A stretch of DNA of 64,000 nt. Origin: an uncultured Prevotellaceae bacterium (GTDB lineage: Bacteria; Bacteroidota; Bacteroidia; Bacteroidales; Bacteroidaceae). The stretch's first letter is position 1, and each line of letters opens with the position of its first letter. The stretch spans positions 1 to 64,000 of the forward strand of contig CADCEW010000017.1 in assembly GCA_902800585.1 (NCBI GenBank), read 5' to 3'. The notes below the pieces were generated by a model. The model made no database searches and was not told where the DNA came from. It saw only the letters and a list, made by a program, of their open reading frames with translations. The translations under genes were made by a program, and so were the position numbers. Positions 41,466-49,089 of this stretch are shown here, one piece after another.

Positions 41466-42349
41466 CGTCGTGCTCTGATAAATCGTTGTTTGCCATATTG
41501 GTCGTTTTTGATTTCGAGGTCGTGGTACGACATCGTACTCAATAATTCGCGAAGAGGTTCCGCATAAAGGGGATTGATTTCGAAATAGAGCCAGCCATCA
41601 GATTTCAATGTCTTCTTTCCATAATCCGCAATAGCGCGATAGAACAGCAATGGGTCATCATCTGGTACGAAGAGGGCTTCGTGTGGCTCATAGTCGAGGA
41701 CGTTCTGTTCCATCGCCTCGCGTTCCTTATTACATATATAAGGGGGATTGCTGACGATGAGAGAGAAGCCTCCCCCATCCCCCATTCCCGAATTACATTC
41801 GCCTACCCGTAGCCTTTCCCAATGGAGAGGGCTTTTTGAGAGAATATCTACTTGGTGGAAAAACACGTTCACTTTATGGCGAATCGCATTTGCTCTCGCC
41901 ACTTCCAATGCCTTCTCCGAAATATCCCATGCTGTTACCTTTGCCTCTGGATACATGGCTGCGAGTGTGATGGCAATACACCCACTCCCCGTCCCTATGT
42001 CAAGGATATTTACTCCCTCTCCTTTTGGAGAGGGTAAGGGGAGAGGCTTCCACCTTACCAATTCTTCTGTTTCTGGTCTGGGAATCAACACGCCTGGCTC
42101 CACATCATACCATTCTCCCATGAACTCCGCCTTCCCCAGCACATATTGTATGGGCTCATGACGCTCCAGTCGTTGGGCGATTTCCTCCAGTTCCGCTTGG
42201 TCGTCTGCAGATAATTGTGTATCTTTGCCGATGCAAAGGTCCGTAAAGGTCAGTCCATAGCGCACCTCATACACCATTCGGGCAATCGCTTTCGCTTCGC
42301 CCTCGCCATAGAGTGGAGTCAGTAAATGCCAGAGTGTTTCGTATGTCAT
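41462..42349 (-). CDS. prmC: Release-factor glutamine methyltransferase with two in-frame palindrome insertions
   Basis: 295 residues. Methylates the GGQ glutamine of peptide release factors using SAM. PRPETEELV, SAM motif ILDIGTGSGCIAI and the catalytic NPPY (VSNPPYICN) are present. Two inserts interrupt the usual sequence without breaking the frame: KPLPLPSPKGEGVN just before motif I (42010-42049), and a roughly 24-residue insert containing SPLHWERLRVGE before NPPY (41766-41838). Both are translations of a GC-rich palindromic repeat. Divergent from ribD with only 20 bp between start codons. Confidence 0.94.
   Translation of the reverse strand: MTYETLWHLLTPLYGEGEAKAIARMVYEVRYGLTFTDLCIGKDTQLSADDQAELEEIAQRLERHEPIQYVLGKAEFMGEWYDVEPGVLIPRPETEELVRWKPLPLPSPKGEGVNILDIGTGSGCIAITLAAMYPEAKVTAWDISEKALEVARANAIRHKVNVFFHQVDILSKSPLHWERLRVGECNSGMGDGGGFSLIVSNPPYICNKEREAMEQNVLDYEPHEALFVPDDDPLLFYRAIADYGKKTLKSDGWLYFEINPLYAEPLRELLSTMSYHDLEIKNDQYGKQRFIRARR
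41766..41838 (-). repeat. GC-rich palindromic element, copy 1 (degenerate, inside prmC)
   Basis: Plus strand begins AAGCCTCCCCCATCCCCC and ends GGAGAGGGCTTTTTG. The inner dyad CCCTCTCC-ATT-GGGAAAGG is imperfect. Same end signature as copies 2-4 but longer and diverged. Encodes the second PrmC insert. Confidence 0.7.
42010..42049 (+). repeat. GC-rich palindromic element, copy 2 (inside prmC)
   Basis: Perfect stem CCCTCTCC (42015-42022)/GGAGAGGG (42027-42034) with a TTTT loop, then TAAGGGGAGAGGCTT. Opposite orientation to copy 1. Encodes KPLPLPSPKGEG in PrmC on the other strand. Confidence 0.85.
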
Positions 42350-42369
42350 ACTGCAAAATTACAAATAAA

Positions 42370-43305
42370 ATGGAGAAGAACCAAATTACAACAGACGAAA
42401 AATACATGCGCCGCTGTATTCAGTTGGCAGAGAATGGTATACAAGGTGCACGACCTAATCCGATGGTTGGTGCAGTCATCGTAGCAAACGATCGGATTAT
42501 TGGCGAAGGCTATCATGTGCGCTGTGGTGAAGGACATGCAGAAGTGAATGCCTTTGCCTCTGTCAAAGATGAGTCTTTGTTGAAAGATGCCACCATCTAT
42601 GTCTCCTTAGAGCCTTGTGCACATTATGGCAAAACGCCCCCTTGCGCCGATTTGATTATCAAGAAAGGCGTGAAGCGTGTGGTGGTAGGGTGTATCGATC
42701 CCTTTGCAGAAGTGAAAGGACGAGGCATCGAGAAGATTCGCAAGGCTGGTATTGAAGTGGAGGTTGGCGTATTGGAAAAGGAGTGTCAGTGGTTGAATCG
42801 TCGTTTCTTCACTTATCATTCCAAGCATCGCCCCTACATTATCTTAAAATGGGCTCAGACAGCCAACGGCTTCATCGACAATCACTTCAAGCCATTGATG
42901 ATTTCCAACGAACAGACGCAGATGCTCTCCCATCAATTGCGTGCTGAGGAGGATGCCATCCTCGTGGGACATACCACTTTTGATCGCGACCACCCCTCAC
43001 TGAATGTTCGGCACTGGCATGGACCTAATCCCAAGCGTATCGTCCTGACTCACGATCGTCCTCTGCCTCAACTGATGGACGACCTCTACCAACATGGCAT
43101 CCAGTCGCTCATAGTTGAAGGTGGCTGTCAGACGCATGAGAGTTTCATCCAAGCAGGACTTTGGGACGAAATACGCCTGGAAGTCGCCCCCATCACTGTC
43201 TCTGACGGCACTCGCGCCCCACAACTTCCCTCCGATATTCGCCTATTAAGCAAAAAGGAATATGGAGAGAATACCATGACAATTCTGTTACATAACCATC
43301 ATTAG
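42370..43305 (+). CDS. ribD: Riboflavin biosynthesis deaminase/reductase RibD
   Basis: 311 residues. Bifunctional enzyme: an N-terminal CMP/dCMP-type deaminase with zinc motif HAEVNAF and EPCAHYGKTPPCAD, and a C-terminal NADPH-dependent reductase (about 150-311: PYIILKWAQTANG, LIVEGG). Start at the ATG at 42370 because upstream codons overlap the divergent prmC start. No riboswitch-like leader; the 20-bp spacer cannot hold one. Confidence 0.96.
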   Translation: MEKNQITTDEKYMRRCIQLAENGIQGARPNPMVGAVIVANDRIIGEGYHVRCGEGHAEVNAFASVKDESLLKDATIYVSLEPCAHYGKTPPCADLIIKKGVKRVVVGCIDPFAEVKGRGIEKIRKAGIEVEVGVLEKECQWLNRRFFTYHSKHRPYIILKWAQTANGFIDNHFKPLMISNEQTQMLSHQLRAEEDAILVGHTTFDRDHPSLNVRHWHGPNPKRIVLTHDRPLPQLMDDLYQHGIQSLIVEGGCQTHESFIQAGLWDEIRLEVAPITVSDGTRAPQLPSDIRLLSKKEYGENTMTILLHNHH

Positions 43306-43323
43306 AAACTTTGTCAAGAATCG

Positions 43324-43434
43324 TGTCATTGTTTGACAAAATGTTTGTCAAACGGTTGACAAAAGTTGTGTCAATGCATGACAAGACATGTGTCAACGTA
43401 TGATTCATGTTGTATCAAGCGTTGGAATAAATGG
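43324..43434. repeat. 22-bp-period dyad array, five units, between convergent ribD and the RNase H fusion
   Basis: TGTCA recurs at 43324, 43346, 43369 and 43391 with a TATCA variant at 43413 (steps 22, 23, 22, 22). The partner TGACA falls at 43334, 43357 and 43379, decaying to TGATT and TGGAA, so units 1-3 are TGTCA-N5/6-TGACA dyads. An extra TGTCA is at 43312. Lies between two gene ends. Confidence 0.8.
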
Positions 43435-43439
43435 TATGT

Positions 43440-44324
43440 TTACTTTTTTCTGCCGAAATCTGCAGGAACTTCGCCCCATTGTTGGGTCTCCCACTTTACA
43501 ATAGGATTACGCCAAACATGCGTATTCAACCATCGCTCAGCACGGAGGATAATCTGAAAGAGTTCTTCTGTCTCTGGGGTACGTTCCAACTTCGTCTTAC
43601 ATTTCCGTTTGTTAACCCAAAGAATAGCGTTATAAGAATCGCTATAGATGGTCTTGTCATACAGTCCTTGTTGTTGCATCAAGGCAAGGGCATGGACGAT
43701 AGCCAGAAACTCTCCGATATTATTAGTGCCTTTCATCGGACCAAAATGGAACACACGAGCCCCTGTAGCAAGATCTATTGCCTGGTATTCCATCGGACCA
43801 GGATTACCACTACAAGCGGCATCCACAGCCCATGCATTAAGGTTAACGCCTAAACCAGAAAGCCTCCCCCTATCCCCCTCCAAAGGGAGGGGGAACTGTT
43901 GCGCCAGAGGGCGGGTTTTCTTTGCGGGTATAATTTCCATAAGAGCTTTCTTAATATCTTTGATGACTTGCTGTGTATTACCTATTACTTCTTCGTTGGT
44001 GAAACGTATTACCGTATATCCAGATTTATTCAAATCTTCTGAACGACTTTTGTCTTTGACTATCTGCTGACCCTCTAAATGATATTGACCATCAATCTCA
44101 ACAACCAACTTTTTATGAAGACATACAAAATCTACGATGTAGTCTTTAATGATATGTTGCCGTCTGAACTTATGTCCATCAATGCTTTTGTTCTTCAATA
44201 TATCCCACATAATGCTTTCCGCTTCTGTAGGATGGCTCATGTTATAATCTGCATAAGCCCTCAACAAATCATATTCGGCACTATCTGCTGTCTCATATAT
44301 ATACGTCATCGTTGCTTTTATCAT
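43440..44324 (-). CDS. DUF559 endonuclease-like domain fused to RNase H
   Basis: 294 residues from the ATG at 44324 (or 44309). Residues about 6-130 form a DUF559/Vsr-like PD-(D/E)xK nuclease-like domain (GHKFRRQHIIKDYIVDFVC, KLVVEIDGQYH). Residues about 165-294 are an RNase H domain (VDAACSGNPGPMEY, GTNNIGEFLAIVHAL, YSDSYNAILWV). The ~25-residue joint (PLPLEGDRGRLSG) is the translation of palindromic element copy 3; copy 4 lies upstream of the start. The RNase H part lacks the N-terminal viroplasmin-like domain I recall in many Bacteroidota homologues and has no in-frame ATG of its own, so it seems to depend on the fusion. Confidence 0.82.
   Translation of the reverse strand: MIKATMTYIYETADSAEYDLLRAYADYNMSHPTEAESIMWDILKNKSIDGHKFRRQHIIKDYIVDFVCLHKKLVVEIDGQYHLEGQQIVKDKSRSEDLNKSGYTVIRFTNEEVIGNTQQVIKDIKKALMEIIPAKKTRPLAQQFPLPLEGDRGRLSGLGVNLNAWAVDAACSGNPGPMEYQAIDLATGARVFHFGPMKGTNNIGEFLAIVHALALMQQQGLYDKTIYSDSYNAILWVNKRKCKTKLERTPETEELFQIILRAERWLNTHVWRNPIVKWETQQWGEVPADFGRKK
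43859..43893 (-). repeat. GC-rich palindromic element, copy 3 (DUF559/RNase H joint)
   Basis: AAAGCCTCCCCCTAT, then perfect stem CCCCCTCC (43874-43881)/GGAGGGGG (43886-43893) with an AAAG loop. Inverted relative to copy 4, so the two bracket the DUF559 gene like terminal inverted repeats. Confidence 0.85.
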
Positions 44325-44326
44325 AA

Positions 44327-44366
44327 GCCCCCTCTCCCTTTGGAGAGGGCAGGGGGAGAGGCTTTT
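44327..44366 (+). repeat. GC-rich palindromic element, copy 4 (between argS and DUF559)
   Basis: Perfect stem CCCTCTCC (44330-44337)/GGAGAGGG (44342-44349) with a CTTT loop, then CAGGGGGAGAGGCTTTT. Its outer end abuts the argS stop codon (TAA at 44365-44367). Confidence 0.87.
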
Positions 44367-46146
44367 ACATGCGTTCTGGGACTTCAATACCCAAGAGGGC
44401 CATACCATTGCGGATGATCTTGCCTACATTACGGGCAATCACAAGACGCACCTGACGCTTCTGCTCGTCTTCCTCGTTGAGGATGCTATAGTCGTGATAG
44501 AACTGGTTGAAGACTTTCGTCAACTCATAGCAGTAGTTAGCAATACCACTGGGTGAATAGTCTTTGCCTGCCTGCTCAACAGCTGCTCCGTATTCGCTCA
44601 TTTTTTGGATGAGTTCTACCTCTTTTTCATTCAGAATATTCAGAGTATTCGGAGTATTTGGAATATTCTGAGCTTTGCGAAGAATACTGCGTATTCTCGC
44701 ATAGGTGTACTGGATGAAAGGACCTGTGTTGCCATTGAAGTCAATAGACTCCTCAGGATTAAACAGCATATTCTTGCGAGCATCTACTTTGAGGATAAAA
44801 TATTTCAGGGCACCCATACCCACGATACGAGCTATCTCGTTGCGCTCTTCTTCCTCCATATCAGCAAACTTGCCCAGTTCCATAGAGGTTTTCAGCGCAT
44901 CGTCAATCATCAGTTGCATGAGGTCGTCGGCATCCACTACTGTTCCTTCACGACTCTTCATCTTACCATTAGGCAACTCCACCATACCATAAGAGAAATG
45001 TACAAGTTCTTTACCCCATTTGAAACCTAAGCGGTCAAGCAAGATAGAGAGCACTTGGAAGTGGTAGTTCTGTTCGTTACCTACGACATATATCATCTTG
45101 TCGATGGGATAGTCTTGGAAGCGCATCTCGGCAGTACCGATGTCCTGCGTCATATAAACGCTGGTACCATCGCTACGCAGCAACAATTTCTTGTCGAGTC
45201 CCTCATTGGTGAGGTCTGCCCATACACTATTGTCCTCATGACGCTCGAAGAGTCCTTTGGCGAGACCTTCTTCTACTTTTGCCTTACCTTTCAGATAAGT
45301 CTGCGACTCATAGTATATCTTGTCAAAGGAAACACCCATTCTTTTATAGGTCTCGTCAAAGCCGGCATATACCCAATTGTTCATCTTCTCCCAAAGGGCA
45401 CGCACCTCTGGATCGTTCTGTTCCCATTTGACGAGCATCTCATGCGCCTCTTTGATGAGTGGAGCCTCCTGCTTAGCCTTCTCTTCGTCCATACCTTGTG
45501 CTACGAGTTCCTTGATCTCCTCACGATAGTGCTTGTCAAAAGCCACATAGTAATCGCCAATGAGGTGGTCGCCTTTCTTGCCAGACGACTCAGGTGTTTC
45601 ACCATTACCCCACTTCAACCATGCCAACATCGACTTACAGATATGGATACCACGATCGTTGACAATGTTTGTCTTAACGACTTTATTACCATTAGCCTGC
45701 ATGATCTGCGCCAAAGACCAACCCAGAAGGTTGTTGCGGACATGTCCCAAATGAAGGGGTTTGTTGGTATTAGGCGATGAATATTCTATCATGACGAGAG
45801 GACTATCTTCCGTAGCCTGCTTCTCTCCATAATGCTCATCAGCATCCATATCAGCCAGCAGGGAAAGCCATGCAGCGGGAGCGATGACAAGGTTCAAGAA
45901 ACCCTTTACGACATTAAACGCAGCAATAGCCTCGCAGTTGTCTACCAGATACTGTCCTATTTCCTGGGCTGTCTGCTCAGGATTCTTCTTGGAAATCTTC
46001 AAGAAGGGGAAAACAACAAGTGTCAAGTTTCCCTCAAACTCGCTGCGTGTCTTTTGCAACTGTACCATCTTCTCTGGTACCTCTTGCCCATATAAAGCTT
46101 TGACAGCTTGTTGGGCGGCATTCATGATTTGCGATTCAATATTCAT
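44365..46146 (-). CDS. argS: Arginyl-tRNA synthetase
   Basis: 593 residues. Class I synthetase with the HIGH-type motif in NKPLHLGHVRNNLLG and the KMSKS-region equivalent MKSREGTVVD. It ends with the DALR anticodon-binding domain (NQFYHDYSIL, GIEVPERM). Start set at the ATG at 46146 (MNIESQIMN) as in homologues. A linker before the DALR domain (AQNIPNTPNTLNILNE) is encoded by a 9-bp tandem array at 44629-44673. Palindromic element copy 4 begins at its stop codon. Confidence 0.96.
   Translation of the reverse strand: MNIESQIMNAAQQAVKALYGQEVPEKMVQLQKTRSEFEGNLTLVVFPFLKISKKNPEQTAQEIGQYLVDNCEAIAAFNVVKGFLNLVIAPAAWLSLLADMDADEHYGEKQATEDSPLVMIEYSSPNTNKPLHLGHVRNNLLGWSLAQIMQANGNKVVKTNIVNDRGIHICKSMLAWLKWGNGETPESSGKKGDHLIGDYYVAFDKHYREEIKELVAQGMDEEKAKQEAPLIKEAHEMLVKWEQNDPEVRALWEKMNNWVYAGFDETYKRMGVSFDKIYYESQTYLKGKAKVEEGLAKGLFERHEDNSVWADLTNEGLDKKLLLRSDGTSVYMTQDIGTAEMRFQDYPIDKMIYVVGNEQNYHFQVLSILLDRLGFKWGKELVHFSYGMVELPNGKMKSREGTVVDADDLMQLMIDDALKTSMELGKFADMEEEERNEIARIVGMGALKYFILKVDARKNMLFNPEESIDFNGNTGPFIQYTYARIRSILRKAQNIPNTPNTLNILNEKEVELIQKMSEYGAAVEQAGKDYSPSGIANYCYELTKVFNQFYHDYSILNEEDEQKRQVRLVIARNVGKIIRNGMALLGIEVPERM
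44629..44673 (-). repeat. In-gene 9-bp tandem array (argS linker)
   Basis: Five 9-bp units on the plus strand: ATTCAGAAT, ATTCAGAGT, ATTCGGAGT, ATTTGGAAT, ATTCTGAGC. On the coding strand the units read CTCCGAATA and CTCTGAATA, the same consensus as the two arrays in rnr. Encodes an Asn/Pro/Thr-rich loop in frame. Confidence 0.82.
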
Positions 46147-46206
46147 TTGGTATACCTCTTTAATCGTGAAATCATCCACATGGCGCATGCGGATGATTTA
46201 AGGAAG

Positions 46207-46277
46207 TTGTCCAAGGCGGATTCGAACCACCACAAACAGAACCAAAACCTGTTGTGCTACCATTACACCATTGGACA
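46207..46277 (-). tRNA. tRNA-Gln (anticodon TTG)
   Basis: 71 nt. Acceptor arms TGTCCAA and TTGGACA; D-arm TGGTGTAATGGTAGCA; anticodon stem-loop ACAGG-TTTTGGT-TCTGT gives TTG; T-arm GGTGGTTCGAATCCGCC. No encoded CCA. Lies between tyrS and argS on the same strand. Confidence 0.97.
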
Positions 46278-46298
46278 CCTACTGTTTGTTTGCGGCTG

Positions 46299-46306
46299 CA
46301 AAGGTA
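46299..46306 (-). promoter_or_regulatory. Promoter -7 box of tRNA-Gln, overlapping a hairpin
   Basis: Minus-strand TACCTTTG followed by CAGCCG, about 22 bp from the tRNA 5' end. Its first bases are also the 3' arm of the hairpin at 46303-46327. Confidence 0.55.
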
Positions 46307-46327
46307 GTGGTTTTTCATGCCACTACC
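46303..46327 (-). terminator. Possible tyrS terminator hairpin
   Basis: GGTAGTGG and CCACTACC form a perfect 8-bp stem with a 9-nt loop, 14 bp past the tyrS stop. Only TTT follows on the minus strand, so termination strength is doubtful. Confidence 0.45.
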
Positions 46328-46341
46328 AAATTTTTAGCCAA

Positions 46342-47640
46342 TTATTTCACTATCAGCAGATAATAATTCTTCTTACCTTTCTGGGCTAATAGATACTTTC
46401 CGTCAATCAAATCATCCGTTGTCACAGGACGATTCTGATCCATCAGTTTCTCCTTGTTCAGACTGACACCACCGCCTTGTACCATCTTACGCATCTCACC
46501 CTTAGAAGGAAATACGGGTGCAGTCGTCGTGAAGAGTTCGATGGCTGCCTGTCCCAGCTGGTCTTTGGAAATCTCAAACTGAGGCACTCCGTCAAAGACA
46601 TCCAAGAATGTCTGCTCATCCAGTTTCTCCAGTCCTTCTTTCGTAGACTTGCCGAAAAGGATGTTGCTTGCCTCGATAGCTGTATCTAGAGCCTCCTGTG
46701 AGTGTACCATTACAGTAACTTCCTCAGCCAAACGACGCTGAAGGACACGACGACCTGGGTCTTGCTTGTGTTCCTCTACCAGTGCATCAATCGTCTCCTT
46801 TTCCAAGGAAGTGAATATCTTGATATAACGCTCTGCATCCTCATCACTGACATTGAGCCAGAACTGGTAGAACTTATACGGAGTTGTACGAGCAGGATCA
46901 AGCCAGATATTTCCACTTTCTGTCTTTCCGAACTTCTTACCATCGCTCTTAGTAATCAACGGACAGGTAAGCGCAAAGGTCTCTACCTCATTACCCAAGG
47001 TACGACGAATCAACTCCGTACCTGTTGTCATGTTTCCCCACTGGTCATTACCACCCAACTGGAGTTTCACACCATAATGCTGATAGAGATACAGGAAGTC
47101 ATAACCCTGCAACAACTGATAGGTAAACTCCGTGAATGACAAGCCATCACGAGCCGTACCATTTAGACGCTGCTGTACGCTCTCCTTTGCCATCATATAA
47201 TTGACAGTGATATGCTTACCAACCTCACGAGCAAAATCGAGGAAGGTAAAGTCCTTCATCCAATCATAGTTATTCACCATGATAGCGGCATTCTCATCCT
47301 TCGATTCAAAATCGAGGAATTTTGCCACCTGTTTCTTGATGCACTCCTGATTATGGCGCAAGGTCTCGTCATTGAGCAGATTACGCTCCTGACTCTTACC
47401 AGAAGGGTCACCAATCATACCTGTAGCACCACCTACAAGAATAACCGGTCTATGACCACAACGCTGTAAATGGCGGAGCATCATAATACCGCACAAGTGT
47501 CCGATATGCAACGAATCTGCCGTCGGGTCAGTACCCAAGTATGCAGTTACCATCTCCTTCTGGAGCAGTTCCTCTGTACCAGGCATCATCTGTGCCAACA
47601 TGCCGCGCCAACGAAGTTCTTCAACAAAGTTCTTTTTCAT
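46342..47640 (-). CDS. tyrS: Tyrosyl-tRNA synthetase
   Basis: 432 residues. Class I synthetase with the HIGH motif in [14 protein letters not shown] and the KMSKS-type loop [22 protein letters not shown] is the tyrosine-site segment, and an S4-like C-terminal domain ([15 protein letters not shown]) is present. Start at the ATG at 47640. Last protein gene of the metK to tyrS run. Confidence 0.96.
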   Translation of the reverse strand: MKKNFVEELRWRGMLAQMMPGTEELLQKEMVTAYLGTDPTADSLHIGHLCGIMMLRHLQRCGHRPVILVGGATGMIGDPSGKSQERNLLNDETLRHNQECIKKQVAKFLDFESKDENAAIMVNNYDWMKDFTFLDFAREVGKHITVNYMMAKESVQQRLNGTARDGLSFTEFTYQLLQGYDFLYLYQHYGVKLQLGGNDQWGNMTTGTELIRRTLGNEVETFALTCPLITKSDGKKFGKTESGNIWLDPARTTPYKFYQFWLNVSDEDAERYIKIFTSLEKETIDALVEEHKQDPGRRVLQRRLAEEVTVMVHSQEALDTAIEASNILFGKSTKEGLEKLDEQTFLDVFDGVPQFEISKDQLGQAAIELFTTTAPVFPSKGEMRKMVQGGGVSLNKEKLMDQNRPVTTDDLIDGKYLLAQKGKKNYYLLIVK

Positions 47641-47651
47641 TATCATTTATC

Positions 47652-47686
47652 TTTAAACTCTAATCTATTAACTATAAACTTTTCAA
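47652..47686. repeat. 7-bp-period tandem array (TTTAAAC) at the yidD stop
   Basis: Units TTTAAAC, TCTAATC, TATTAAC, TATAAAC, TTTTCAA, overlapping the yidD stop codon and running toward tyrS. Confidence 0.55.
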
Positions 47687-47925
47687 GGCACTGGATCATA
47701 TCCGCTTCCACCCCAAGGGTGACATCTTAATATCCTTCTAACTGCCAGATAAAGTCCTTTAATGGGTCCGTGTTTTATCAATGCCTGACGAGCATATTCA
47801 CTGCAAGTGGGCGTGAACCGACAGGAAGGAGGCGTATAGGGTGAGATGGCTGTCTGGTAGAAACGGATGGGCAATAGCAATATCCACACCAGTCCACGAG
47901 AGATATATTGCAAGAAGCGTTTCAT
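47683..47925 (-). CDS. yidD: Membrane protein insertion efficiency factor YidD
   Basis: 80 residues from the ATG at 47925 (ATGA overlap with rnpA). The family signature is complete: [30 protein letters not shown] and [15 protein letters not shown]. Helps YidC/Sec membrane insertion. It sits next to rnpA, its classical neighbour. Confidence 0.96.
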   Translation of the reverse strand: MKRFLQYISRGLVWILLLPIRFYQTAISPYTPPSCRFTPTCSEYARQALIKHGPIKGLYLAVRRILRCHPWGGSGYDPVP

Positions 47926-48314
47926 AACTTTTCTGTTAAACGCTGTATCAGTGTCTTCATGCAATTAGCCACAGCCGTCGAACTATATAACTCATCTGAC
48001 AACCAGATGAAAGCCATGACAACAGCCCGTTGAGGAGTTTGCTCCAGTTTGTCATATAATGGTTGTTTCGACAACCGATAAGCCTCACGCAACTGACGTT
48101 TGACACGGTTACGCTTAACCGCCCGCTTGAAATGACGCTTCGAGACACTTACCAGTATCTGAACTGGTGACTCATGCTCCTCACGTTCCTTTTCCATCCA
48201 TACAACCCGTACAGGGAAGGCTGCCATCGAGCGACTACCTGCTCCATTGAAGAGACGGTCTGTGAGTTTCATGCTACACAACCGTTCCCGCTTACTGAGC
48301 GTCTGGGTTGCCAT
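47922..48314 (-). CDS. rnpA: Ribonuclease P protein component
   Basis: 130 residues. Protein subunit of RNase P for tRNA 5' maturation. The RNA-binding signature [19 protein letters not shown] is present with an N-terminal SKRERLCS...LF pocket. The order rnpA-yidD is conserved, but rpmH and yidC are absent here; hemD precedes instead, as in other Bacteroidota. Confidence 0.95.
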   Translation of the reverse strand: MATQTLSKRERLCSMKLTDRLFNGAGSRSMAAFPVRVVWMEKEREEHESPVQILVSVSKRHFKRAVKRNRVKRQLREAYRLSKQPLYDKLEQTPQRAVVMAFIWLSDELYSSTAVANCMKTLIQRLTEKL

Positions 48315-48332
48315 GATATCTCTTGAGATGTC

Positions 48333-49082
48333 TTATCCTTGCTTCTTCGACAGGAATTGCTGTAAAGCACTGGTCATAGAGGGATACTTCTCTGACGGAG
48401 CTTCCAAATCAAGGCGTAGTCCTGCATCCTTCACAGCCTTCGCAGTAGAAGGACCAAACGTAGCAATAGCGATATCACCTTGTTTGAAATCAGGGAAGTT
48501 TTTCGTCAACGACTCAATACCAGAAGGACTGAAGAACACCAACATATCATAATCAAAGGTCTTTACTTCCTCTGGGGTAAAATCATTACTTACCGTGCGA
48601 TACATCACACATTCTTGATGTTGCAGTTTTTTTGCATCCAGCATCTTTGCGACACTGTCATTATGCACATCGCTCATCGGTACCAAATACTTTTCTTGTT
48701 TGTGCTTAGCCATCGTAGGAATCAAGTCGTCAATCTTACCAGTGGTTCCAAAGAAAACCTTACGCTTACGATACTGCACGTATTTCTGGATATAAAGAGA
48801 GATGGTCTCTGTCACACAGAAATACTTCATGTCCTCGGGAATGGCTACACGCAATTCCTTTGCCAAGGTAAAGAAATGATCAATGGCGTGACGTGAAGTG
48901 AATACAACGGCTGTGTAGTCAAGGATATTCACTTTTTGTGTACGAAACTCTTTTGCGGTCATTCCTTCAACCTTAATAAACGGACGGAAAACTAATTCCA
49001 CTCCGAATTTCTCAGCGATATCATAATATGGAGACTTTTCGCTGGATGGCTTAGGTTGCGAAACCAGAATTTTCTTTATCAT
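48333..49082 (-). CDS. hemD: Uroporphyrinogen-III synthase (HemD-like)
   Basis: 249 residues in the two-lobed HemD fold: VVFTSRHAIDHFFTLAKEL in lobe one and VFFSPSGIESLTKNFP in lobe two, then IATFGPSTAKAVKDAGLR. Closes the tetrapyrrole ring in haem synthesis. No other hem genes are nearby. It follows DUF4271 by 7 bp; an internal TACTTTTG at 49169-49176 could give extra initiation. Confidence 0.85.
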   Translation of the reverse strand: MIKKILVSQPKPSSEKSPYYDIAEKFGVELVFRPFIKVEGMTAKEFRTQKVNILDYTAVVFTSRHAIDHFFTLAKELRVAIPEDMKYFCVTETISLYIQKYVQYRKRKVFFGTTGKIDDLIPTMAKHKQEKYLVPMSDVHNDSVAKMLDAKKLQHQECVMYRTVSNDFTPEEVKTFDYDMLVFFSPSGIESLTKNFPDFKQGDIAIATFGPSTAKAVKDAGLRLDLEAPSEKYPSMTSALQQFLSKKQG

Positions 49083-49089
49083 TGATGTC

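Noticed and set aside
43312..43434. CRISPR-like array
   Set aside because: The whole 22-bp unit is repeated degenerately, with no alternation of constant repeat and variable spacer and no cas genes.
44325..44408. N-terminal 28 codons of the DUF559-RNase H frame
   Set aside because: They are the translation of the palindromic element and the end of argS; the DUF559 start is at 44324 or 44309.
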